This document shows positions 1 through 6,254 of a stretch of DNA of 12,467 nt, in pieces. The stretch is from JAZKFR01 sp040386295. Lineage in GTDB: Bacteria; Pseudomonadota; Gammaproteobacteria; Burkholderiales; Rhodocyclaceae. A model generated the notes under the pieces. That model was not told the DNA's origin. It made no database searches and saw nothing but the letters and a program-made list of their open reading frames with translations. A program made the position numbers and the translations under genes. The stretch covers positions 1-12,467 of the forward strand of contig JAZKFR010000121.1 in NCBI GenBank assembly GCA_040386295.1, in the 5' to 3' direction. Numbering within the stretch: position 1 is the stretch's first letter; each line of letters begins with the position of its first letter.

Positions 1-10
1 CCTGCCGGGG

Positions 11-57
11 CACCCTCTCCCACTTGTGGGCGAGGGGAAAGCAAGCGTTGGGTGAGG
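11..57. repeat. REP-like intergenic hairpin element
   Basis: Bases 13-23 (ccctctcccac) pair with 26-36 (gtgggcgaggg) around a 2-base loop, with one mismatch. The hairpin is followed by a G-rich tail ending ggtgagg at 57. This arrangement resembles the abundant proteobacterial extragenic palindromes that begin CCCTCTCCC and end GGGTGAGG. That family resemblance is from memory and was not tested by a search. It lies outside any recognisable gene, downstream of maeB and its terminator. Nothing coding is visible in 58-185; a 12-base GC palindrome (tggcgcgcgcca) sits at 154-165. Confidence 0.55.
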
Positions 58-185
58 ACGTTTATGTTGGTGGTTAGGGCGTTTTCTGCCTCGAGTGGCG
101 TGCTCACTGACTCGTTTATTTTTTTGCTTGGGTCGGCGGAGGTGTCATGCTTCTGGCGCGCGCCAAGCGCGTCGTACAAATAAAT

Positions 186-229
186 ACAAATAGCCCGGCT
201 GAGCGACGACGGTCAGCCGGGCTATTTGT
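186..229 (-). terminator. Intrinsic terminator of maeB
   Basis: Bases 186-202 and 213-229 form a perfect 17-base-pair stem with a 10-base loop (203-212). The stem contains the GC-rich core tagcccggctga. On the minus strand it follows the maeB stop codon by about 15 bases and runs into a T-rich stretch. The flanks are A/T-rich on both sides, so it may also stop transcription arriving on the plus strand. Confidence 0.85.
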
Positions 230-243
230 TTGAGCTCTTCTGC

Positions 244-2553
244 CTATTTGTTTAAAGCGTCGAGCACGGCCAGTGCGCTCATATTGACCAAGCGCCGAAC
301 GGTTGTTGAAGCGGTAAGAATATGGACTGGGCGGGCGCTGCCAAGCAAAATCGGGCCTATGGTCACGCCTTCGCCGCCGGTCATTTTGAGCAGGTTGTAC
401 GAAATATTGGCGGCGTCGATATTGGGCATCAACAGCAGATTGGCCTCGCCTTTGAGTGTTGAGTCGGGGTGCGCGTTGCGCCGGACTTCTTCCGACAAGG
501 CCGAGTCACCGTGCATTTCGCCGTCGATTTCTAGTGCTCCTTGGCTGACTTCTTCTGTGCTGGCGAGCAAATCAGCGGCGGCACGCATCTTGAGCGCCGA
601 GGGCGTACTGGAAGAACCGAAGTTTGAATGCGAGAGTAGCGCGACTTTGGGCGCGATGCCAAAGCGCCGTACGGATTCTGCGGCCAGCAGAGTGATCTCG
701 GCCAGCTCGGCGGCGCTCGGGTTTTCATTCACATGCGTGTCGCAAATAAACAGCGAGCGACCCGGCAGCATGAGGTAATTCATCGCTGCAAAAACCTGGC
801 AGCCCGGGCGTTTGCCGATGACGTTATCGATGACTTGCAGATGCTCGGTGAAGGCGCCGCCGGCGCCACAAATCAGGCCGTCGGCATAACCGAGGCGCAG
901 TAGCATGCTGCCGATCAAGGTGTTATTACGACGTAGTTCGGATTTGGCGATGTCAGGTGTCACCCCTTGGCGCACCATGAGTTTGTGGTAGGCCTGCCAG
1001 CATTCGCGGTAGCGCTCATCGCTCTCAGGGTTGACGATTTCAAAGTCGGTCCCTGGCCGAATGCGCAAGCCCATATTCGCTAAGCGCATTTCGATGACGG
1101 CGGGTCGCCCGATCAAGACTGGGCGCGCTAAATGTTCTTCGACAACGATTTGCGCGGTGCGCAGCACGCGTTCGTCTTCGCCTTCTGCATAGACAATGCG
1201 TTTTTGTGGTGCTTGTTTGGCGCCGACAAAAATGGCGCGCATACCGAGGCCGGTGTGGTAAACAAATTCTTTGAGCTTGGTTTCGTAGGCCTCAAAATCT
1301 TCGATTGGCCGCGTCGCAACGCCGGAGTCCATCGCGGCTTTGGCCACAGCGGGCGCGATTTTCATGATCAAGCGCGGGTCAAAGGGTTTGGGAATCAGAT
1401 ATTCGCTGCCAAAAGACAGGTCTTGTCCGCGATAAGCCATTGCCACTTCTGCTGCCAGCTCGGCTTGTGCGAGGTCAGCAATGGCGTGCACACAGGCTAA
1501 TTTCATCTCTTCAGTGATGCGGGTGGCGCCGACATCGAGCGCGCCACGAAAAATGAAGGGGAAGCAAAGTACGTTGTTGACTTGGTTCGGGTAATCCGAA
1601 CGCCCGGTGGCGATAATCGCGTCCGGGCGAGCCGCTTTGGCGATACCTGGCATGATTTCTGGCGTCGGGTTGGACAGCGCGAAAATGATCGGTTGTCTTG
1701 CCATATGCGCCAGCATCTCGGGTTTGAGCACATTCGCGGTGGATAGCCCGAGAAAAATATCAGCGTCTTGGGTTGCTTCGGCGAGTGTGCGTGCCGTGAT
1801 GTTGCGTGCGTAACGTGCTTTGGTTGGCTCCATTTCGGCGTCGCGTCCCAAATAAATCACGCCTTTGGAGTCACAAACAATGATGTGTTCGCGGCGTACG
1901 CCGAGGTCGCACCACAAATCTAAGCAGGAGATGGCCGCTGCCCCCGCGCCAGAACAGACGACTTTGACCTCAGATAAGTTTTTGCCAACGAGTTTGAGCG
2001 CGTTGAGCATGGCGGCAGCGGAAATGATCGCGGTGCCGTGTTGGTCGTCGTGAAAAACCGGAATGGACATCCGTTCTTTGAGCTTTTGTTCTATGTAAAA
2101 GCACTCTGGGGCTTTGATGTCTTCTAGGTTAATGCCGCCTAGGGTGGGCTCTAGCGCGGCGATCATTTCGATCAGCTTGTCTGGATCGTGCTCGGCGAGT
2201 TCGATGTCGAACACATCGATCCCCGCGAATTTTTTGAATAGGCAGGCTTTGCCTTCCATGACCGGTTTGGCGGCCAGCGGGCCGATGTTGCCGAGGCCGA
2301 GCACAGCCGTGCCGTTGGTGATAACGCCGACCAGATTGGCGCGTGAGGTGTACAGACTGGCGCTGGCCGGGTCGTCGACAATCGCGTGGCAGGCTGCGGC
2401 GACGCCGGGGGAGTAGGCAAGGGCTAGATCGCGTTGATTGGTTAAGCCTTTGGTCGGGCGAACCGAGATTTTTCCTGGGGTGGGGAACTGGTGATAGTCG
2501 AGCGCGGCTTGGTGCAGGTCTTTTTCAAAGTCTTTGTCGTTTGAGCGGCTCAC
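244..2553 (-). CDS. maeB: NADP-dependent malic enzyme with C-terminal phosphotransacetylase-like domain
   Basis: Oxidatively decarboxylates malate to pyruvate with production of NADPH in the cytoplasm. The 769-residue length matches MaeB-type fusion enzymes. Residues 1 to about 430 are the malic enzyme part: LAYSPGVA at 45-52, NGTAVLGLGNIG at 80-91, the acidic metal-binding segment EDIKAPE at 144-150, FHDDQHGT at 167-174, the Rossmann motif GAGAA at 202-206 and ALSNPTPE at 292-299. Residues about 450-769 are the phosphotransacetylase-like domain, starting at YAEGEDERVLRTAQ and including NNTLIGSMLLRLGYADG at 543-559. In characterised family members this domain is regulatory, with acetyl-CoA inhibition, rather than a working acetyltransferase. 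The start is GTG at 2553, preceded by a GGAGAG ribosome binding site; no better in-frame ATG is nearby. It is divergent from the secreted-protein gene and ends in its own terminator. No damaged motif was seen. Confidence 0.96.
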   Translation of the reverse strand: MSRSNDKDFEKDLHQAALDYHQFPTPGKISVRPTKGLTNQRDLALAYSPGVAAACHAIVDDPASASLYTSRANLVGVITNGTAVLGLGNIGPLAAKPVMEGKACLFKKFAGIDVFDIELAEHDPDKLIEMIAALEPTLGGINLEDIKAPECFYIEQKLKERMSIPVFHDDQHGTAIISAAAMLNALKLVGKNLSEVKVVCSGAGAAAISCLDLWCDLGVRREHIIVCDSKGVIYLGRDAEMEPTKARYARNITARTLAEATQDADIFLGLSTANVLKPEMLAHMARQPIIFALSNPTPEIMPGIAKAARPDAIIATGRSDYPNQVNNVLCFPFIFRGALDVGATRITEEMKLACVHAIADLAQAELAAEVAMAYRGQDLSFGSEYLIPKPFDPRLIMKIAPAVAKAAMDSGVATRPIEDFEAYETKLKEFVYHTGLGMRAIFVGAKQAPQKRIVYAEGEDERVLRTAQIVVEEHLARPVLIGRPAVIEMRLANMGLRIRPGTDFEIVNPESDERYRECWQAYHKLMVRQGVTPDIAKSELRRNNTLIGSMLLRLGYADGLICGAGGAFTEHLQVIDNVIGKRPGCQVFAAMNYLMLPGRSLFICDTHVNENPSAAELAEITLLAAESVRRFGIAPKVALLSHSNFGSSSTPSALKMRAAADLLASTEEVSQGALEIDGEMHGDSALSEEVRRNAHPDSTLKGEANLLLMPNIDAANISYNLLKMTGGEGVTIGPILLGSARPVHILTASTTVRRLVNMSALAVLDALNK

Positions 2554-2701
2554 TATGTCTCTCCGTAGGCTGGTGGTTGATCGCGGGGTTTAGTCTGCTT
2601 GATTTTGTAGCAATCTGGGTAGATGCTCTAGCCTCTGTACTCTGTACAATGCGATGCGCCGACGCGCTGAACAATGTTGAGCGCGGTGCGGCGCGGTGCG
2701 G

Positions 2702-2721
2702 AATTGATCGATTGATCAATT
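2702..2721. promoter_or_regulatory. Dyad aattgatc-gatt-gatcaatt, possible operator
   Basis: A perfect 8-base inverted repeat (2702-2709 and 2714-2721) with a 4-base spacer sits in the divergent intergenic region. It directly abuts two tandem copies of tcattgacaaa, each of which contains a TTGACA hexamer (2724-2729 and 2736-2741). The position and symmetry suit a regulator binding site, and the hexamers match a -35 consensus. However, no good -10 hexamer lies 16-18 bases downstream of either, so the promoter reading is weak. Confidence 0.3.
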
Positions 2722-2810
2722 CATTGACAAAGTCATTGACAAATTCATCGGCGCATAGATCCGGTGGGTACTTTTTTACTGCTAGTAAAGCGAAGCGCAG
2801 AATGCTTGTT

Positions 2811-2840
2811 TCATCGCTTTTTTCATCGCTTTTTTCATCG
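2811..2840. repeat. 12-base tandem repeat, 2.5 copies, just upstream of the secreted-protein gene
   Basis: The unit tcatcgcttttt occurs at 2811-2822 and 2823-2834, followed by a partial copy tcatcg at 2835-2840. It ends 6 bases before the GGGAGG ribosome binding site of the downstream gene. Copy-number change here would alter promoter or 5' leader spacing without touching the coding frame. Confidence 0.9.
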
Positions 2841-2857
2841 ATTGACGGGAGGTTCCT

Positions 2858-3934
2858 ATGTCCAATAGCGCTGCTATGACTGCCACCGTCGTCGCCATGG
2901 TCGGTCGCGTTTTTGCGCGCCAGGGCGACGAAGGTTTGCGTGAATTGAAGCTGGGTGATGTTTTATACGAAGGTGAGACGATTGTCACGGGACAAAACGC
3001 GCGTGTCGAGCTTTCGTTTGATTTCGCCCTGGGTGCGTTGGCGCTTGCCGACGGGGTAGACGCGGTACAAGGCCTAACTATCGGCAGTAACGACGTGGTG
3101 CGTTTAGATAGCGAGTTGATCGCCAGCCTTGATCCCGCTACGGCGACGCGGGAGATCCAAGACGCCTTGTTCAATCAAGAACAATCTTTGCTGGCGCAAA
3201 GTTTCCGCATTGAAGGACTTGACGAGAATTTTGAAGAACCTGCGGCGGGCTTGTCCGAGAGCAACCTCAGCTCGGCTCCGAGCTTTGTCCGTCTCGACAA
3301 AGTGGATGAGTTGTTTGACCTTGACGCGCTCACTCGTCAGCGTTTGGATCTGGCCGTTACGGCTGAGCCTAGGTCTGGCGTGAGTGCTGTGGCAGCGGTG
3401 GCGGCACTGGCGAATGCTAGTGAAAAATCGGCCATCGAGAGCTCGGCTTTTGAAGCGCAACTTGAGGCTCGTGTGCACGCGCAGCGTGCGTCTAGCCAAG
3501 AGGCTAGCGCTGAAGACGCTGCGCTCGCCAATGCCCATGTCGTGAGCGGAGGCGTTGGTAGCGATACGCTCAGCGCGAGCATCGGTGCCGACGTATTCCG
3601 TTGGACTTTAAGCGACCGTGGCACGGTTGCCTTACCCAGCGTTGACGTGATTACTGATTTCGACCTCAGGGGTCTGGCGGCAGGCGGCGATGCGCTCGAT
3701 TTGCGCGACTTGCTGCAAGGCGAGCAGCACAGTGGAACGGATGCGGGCAGTCTGGCCAGCTATCTGCATTTTGAGCGCTCGGGTCAAGACACGCTGGTGC
3801 AAATTAGTACCCTCGGCAACGGCCAGGTCGATCAGATCATTGATCTACGCAATGTTGATCTGCTCGCTAGCTTCAGCAACGACACGCAGATTATTCAAGA
3901 ACTGCTGAAGCAAAATAAATTGATCGTTGATTAA
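2858..3934 (+). CDS. Short LapA-type retention-module protein with type I secretion C-terminal signal
   Basis: A 358-residue protein built from the two ends of a giant biofilm adhesin with almost nothing between. Residues 7 to about 131 resemble the LapA/BapA N-terminal retention module: VVAMVGRVFA, a charged turn, LKLGDVLYEGETIVTG, then a strand-rich segment. They end in PAAG at 128-131, matching the [T/A/P]AAG site of the LapG periplasmic protease. Residues 132-228 are an Ala/Ser/Glu-rich linker without recognisable Ig-like or cadherin repeats. Residues 229-358 match the VCA0849-type type I secretion target domain: one RTX nonapeptide GGVGSDTLS (231-239), GADVFRWTLSDRGT (243-256), DVITDFD (263-269), GGDALDLRDLL (277-287) and a hydrophobic C-terminus ending LIVD. 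No Sec signal is present, as expected for type I export. The start is ATG at 2858, with GGGAGG five bases upstream. No LapB/C/E exporter, LapD or LapG is in the window. Domain calls come from remembered family patterns and are firm at the C-terminus, good at the N-terminus. The function is unknown. Confidence 0.85.
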   Translation: MSNSAAMTATVVAMVGRVFARQGDEGLRELKLGDVLYEGETIVTGQNARVELSFDFALGALALADGVDAVQGLTIGSNDVVRLDSELIASLDPATATREIQDALFNQEQSLLAQSFRIEGLDENFEEPAAGLSESNLSSAPSFVRLDKVDELFDLDALTRQRLDLAVTAEPRSGVSAVAAVAALANASEKSAIESSAFEAQLEARVHAQRASSQEASAEDAALANAHVVSGGVGSDTLSASIGADVFRWTLSDRGTVALPSVDVITDFDLRGLAAGGDALDLRDLLQGEQHSGTDAGSLASYLHFERSGQDTLVQISTLGNGQVDQIIDLRNVDLLASFSNDTQIIQELLKQNKLIVD

Positions 3935-3960
3935 GCTGCGGCTGCTTTAGGCGGGCAATA

Positions 3961-3978
3961 GCGGCATCGGCGGCATCG
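3961..3978. repeat. 9-base tandem duplication downstream of the secreted-protein gene
   Basis: gcggcatcg is repeated exactly at 3961-3969 and 3970-3978, in the non-coding gap between the secreted-protein stop codon and the shared terminator. Confidence 0.85.
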
Positions 3979-4069
3979 ACGCAAAGGCACGAACACAGGC
4001 GCAGCAGTTTGTCTATAGCAGAAAGCCGTGCGTCAAATCCGGGTTTGGCGACTTGGCCATTCAGCGACA

Positions 4070-4106
4070 AAAAAAGCCCAGCGTGGCTAAAACGCTGGGC
4101 TTTTTT
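4070..4106. terminator. Bidirectional intrinsic terminator between convergent genes
   Basis: A 14-base-pair stem (4070-4083 with 4093-4106; core gcccagcg/cgctgggc) has a 9-base loop. It is flanked by an A-run on the left and a T-run on the right, so a U-tract is produced in both transcription directions. It lies between the plus-strand secreted-protein gene (ending 3934) and the minus-strand pccA (ending 4169) and can serve both. Confidence 0.92.
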
Positions 4107-4110
4107 GTGG

Positions 4111-4134
4111 GCGTTTATTTGCGCAAATAAACGC
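4111..4134. repeat. Perfect 24-base palindrome
   Basis: gcgtttatttgc at 4111-4122 is immediately followed by its exact reverse complement gcaaataaacgc at 4123-4134, with no spacer. It lies 4 bases from the bidirectional terminator, on the pccA side. With zero loop it would form a poor RNA hairpin but is a good candidate for a dimeric protein-binding site. It could also assist termination of pccA. Its role is unknown. Confidence 0.8.
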
Positions 4135-4144
4135 TAGATGTTTA

Positions 4145-4166
4145 GGTTTATTGAGGGTTTATTGAG
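4145..4166. repeat. 11-base tandem duplication just after pccA stop
   Basis: ggtttattgag occurs exactly twice in a row (4145-4155 and 4156-4166), ending 2 bases before the pccA stop codon on the minus strand. It shares gtttatt with the neighbouring palindrome. Confidence 0.85.
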
Positions 4167-4168
4167 GC

Positions 4169-6235
4169 CTATGCCTTTTTTTCTTGCGCCTCAAACTCAA
4201 CAATGACCTGATCAACCGCCAAACTCTCGCCGGCTTGCGCAAAGCGTTTCTTAACCTTCACATCGTGATCGGCGCGCAGAATGTTTTCCATTTTCATCGC
4301 CTCGATGATGGCTAATTTTTCGCCTGCTTTGACGCTTTGACCTTCAACCACGCAGAGCTCGCGCAGCAGTCCCGGCATCGGCGAGCGTAAAAAACGCGAC
4401 AAATCGGGCGCGATTTTTACGGGCATGAGTTTGCGTAAAGCAGCGCAACGCGGGGTCAGCACGCTCAGCTCAACTTGTGCGCCAAAGTGGGATAAGCGGT
4501 AGCCAATGCCGTGACGCTCTAGTTGCAAGGCGAAAGGCTGGTCGTTGCAATGCCCCTCGAGCAGCGCCTGGCCGAGGCGCCAATTTGAGCTGATGCAGTA
4601 TATTTTCCCTTGGTAATCGATGCGATAGTTTTTTCTGCCTGGCCCAGCGACCGCCTGTACTGTCAGCGCGTGCGTGTTCTCACCCGCAAGGACGACCCAA
4701 TCTTCGGCCACTTGGTGTTCGTGCCCGGCCAGTTGCCCAGAAATAGACGCTTCGCGATCCAGGTAGCTGCGGTGCGCAAAGGCGGCAACGATGATGAGCA
4801 ATTCGGCTTGCGTTTGCGCCACCATCGACGCGTCAAAACCCTGGCCGTAATGTTCGGCAATAAAGCCAGTGTTGAACTGGCCTGAGCGAAATTTTGGGTG
4901 TTGCAGCAAGGCCGATTGAAAGGGGATGTTTGAGCGAATGCCCTGAATGACGAAGCGATTGAGCGCCTCGCTCATACGCTCTATAGCTTGCGCTCGGTCG
5001 CTGCCGTGCACGATCAGTTTGGCGATCATCGAGTCGTAAAACATCGAGATTTCGCCACCGTCATAGACACCGGTATCAACACGCACGCTGCCTGGCGTTT
5101 GCCTTGCGTCGCTCGTTGTGTCGTTCGTTGCGTCGCTCGTCGCATCGCTGCTCGGCGGCGCAAAACGTACCAATCGACCCGTCGACGGCAAAAAGCCGCG
5201 AAAAGGATCTTCTGCGTTGATGCGGCATTCAATCGCCCAACCGTTCATTTTCAGCTCGCTTTGTTGCAAGCTCAGCCGTTCGCCCGCTGCGACACGGATC
5301 ATCTGTTCGACTAAATCTAGCCCCGTGATCATTTCCGTCACAGGGTGCTCAACTTGAAGACGGGTATTCATCTCCAAAAAATAGAATGACTTGTCGGCGC
5401 CGACGACGAATTCAACGGTGCCCGCGCTTTGATAATTCACCGCGCGCGCCAGCGCCACGGCTTGTTCGCCCATGGCTTGACGCGTTGCCGGATCAAGAAA
5501 AGGGCTGGGTGCTTCTTCGACGACTTTCTGGTGTCGGCGTTGGATTGAGCATTCTCGCTCGTGCAAATAAAGCAGATTGCCGTGCGCGTCGCCGAGCACT
5601 TGAATCTCGATATGGCGAGGTTCTAAAACATATTTTTCGATGAACACGCGATCATCGCCAAAACTAACGCGCGCCTCGTTGCGGCACGCGGCAAAGCCTT
5701 CTTCTGCTTCTGCGTCGTTAAAAGCAACGCGCAAACCCTTGCCACCGCCGCCTGCCGAGGCTTTGATCATGACTGGATAACCGATGGCGCGAGCAATCTC
5801 GGCCGCGTGCTCAGGCGTGTCTATGGCTTCGTTATGGCCGGGAATCGTATTCACGCCGGCTGCCATAGCCAGTTTTTTCGAGGCGATTTTGTCGCCCATA
5901 GCGGCAATCGAAGCGTGTTTTGGGCCGATGAAGACGATGCCGCTTTCTTCTAAACGCTGGGCAAAAACGGCGTTTTCGGAGAGAAATCCATAACCCGGAT
6001 GTACCGCCTCGGCGCCGCTTTCTTGGCAGGCGGCGATGATCTTATCGATCATCAAATACGATTCTTTGGAGGCGGCGGGGCCAATACACAGCGCCTCGTC
6101 GGCTAATTCGACATGTAGGGCGTCGCGGTCGGCTTCGGAGTAAACGGCAACGGTTTTAATGCCCATTTGGCGGGCAGTTTTAATCACACGGCAGGCGATT
6201 TCGCCACGGTTAGCGATCAGAATTTTTTTAAACAT
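4169..6235 (-). CDS. pccA: Propionyl-CoA carboxylase alpha subunit (biotin carboxylase and biotin carrier)
   Basis: Carboxylates its own covalently attached biotin using ATP and bicarbonate, for transfer to propionyl-CoA by the PccB subunit. The 688-residue architecture is complete. Biotin carboxylase occupies residues 1 to about 460: KKILIANRGEIA at 3-14, the Gly-rich ATP-grasp loop KASAGGGGKG at 158-167, and EMNTRLQVEHPVTE at 288-301. A middle region (about 480-610) fits the BT linker domain of PCC-type alpha subunits. A biotinyl domain follows at about 615-682, with the biotin attachment motif EAMKM, lysine 648. An oddity is a low-complexity stretch of Ser-Asp-Ala-Thr-like units at residues 362-377, encoded by a 12-base tandem repeat inside the biotin carboxylase C-terminal part. 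The gene starts 19 bases after the pccB stop, so it is the last gene of the operon. Its ribosome binding site is weak. A general acyl-CoA carboxylase is possible, but the gene neighbours favour propionyl-CoA. Confidence 0.94.
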   Translation of the reverse strand: MFKKILIANRGEIACRVIKTARQMGIKTVAVYSEADRDALHVELADEALCIGPAASKESYLMIDKIIAACQESGAEAVHPGYGFLSENAVFAQRLEESGIVFIGPKHASIAAMGDKIASKKLAMAAGVNTIPGHNEAIDTPEHAAEIARAIGYPVMIKASAGGGGKGLRVAFNDAEAEEGFAACRNEARVSFGDDRVFIEKYVLEPRHIEIQVLGDAHGNLLYLHERECSIQRRHQKVVEEAPSPFLDPATRQAMGEQAVALARAVNYQSAGTVEFVVGADKSFYFLEMNTRLQVEHPVTEMITGLDLVEQMIRVAAGERLSLQQSELKMNGWAIECRINAEDPFRGFLPSTGRLVRFAPPSSDATSDATNDTTSDARQTPGSVRVDTGVYDGGEISMFYDSMIAKLIVHGSDRAQAIERMSEALNRFVIQGIRSNIPFQSALLQHPKFRSGQFNTGFIAEHYGQGFDASMVAQTQAELLIIVAAFAHRSYLDREASISGQLAGHEHQVAEDWVVLAGENTHALTVQAVAGPGRKNYRIDYQGKIYCISSNWRLGQALLEGHCNDQPFALQLERHGIGYRLSHFGAQVELSVLTPRCAALRKLMPVKIAPDLSRFLRSPMPGLLRELCVVEGQSVKAGEKLAIIEAMKMENILRADHDVKVKKRFAQAGESLAVDQVIVEFEAQEKKA
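5105..5152 (-). repeat. In-frame 12-base tandem repeat inside pccA
   Basis: Four 12-base units at 5105-5116, 5117-5128, 5129-5140 and 5141-5152. The first and third are identical (tgcgtcgctcgt), the second differs at two bases, and the fourth is more diverged. On the coding strand they give SSDA-TSDA-TNDT-TSDA. The repeat length keeps the reading frame, so copy-number change would only lengthen or shorten a surface loop. Confidence 0.9.
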
Positions 6236-6254
6236 GGGCTGGGTTCTTTCACTG

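Larger units (their letters stand above)
2554..2857. other. Divergent intergenic region with several short tandem duplications
   Basis: This 304-base gap must contain the promoters of maeB (minus) and the secreted-protein gene (plus), but no convincing -35/-10 pair could be assigned. It holds four short tandem duplications: tctgtac x2 at 2634-2647; gcgcggtgcg x2 at 2681-2700; a 12-base unit starting tcattgacaaa x2 at 2721-2744 (one difference); and tcatcgcttttt x2.5 at 2811-2840. A dyad lies at 2702-2721. No small gene was recognised. The open frames crossing it look like chance readings. Confidence 0.8.

Noticed and set aside
230..778. 182-codon plus-strand open frame opposite maeB
   Set aside because: Antisense to the conserved phosphotransacetylase-like domain; low-complexity Ser/Ala composition typical of a shadow frame.
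2634..2840. CRISPR-like array in the divergent intergenic region
   Set aside because: The repeats are 7-12 bases, directly adjacent and unrelated to each other, with no spacers and no cas genes; they are simple tandem duplications.
2343..2879. 178-codon plus-strand open frame spanning the start of maeB and the start of the secreted-protein gene
   Set aside because: It overlaps two well-supported genes, has no recognisable protein character, and much of it is translated short repeats; it is a chance reading.
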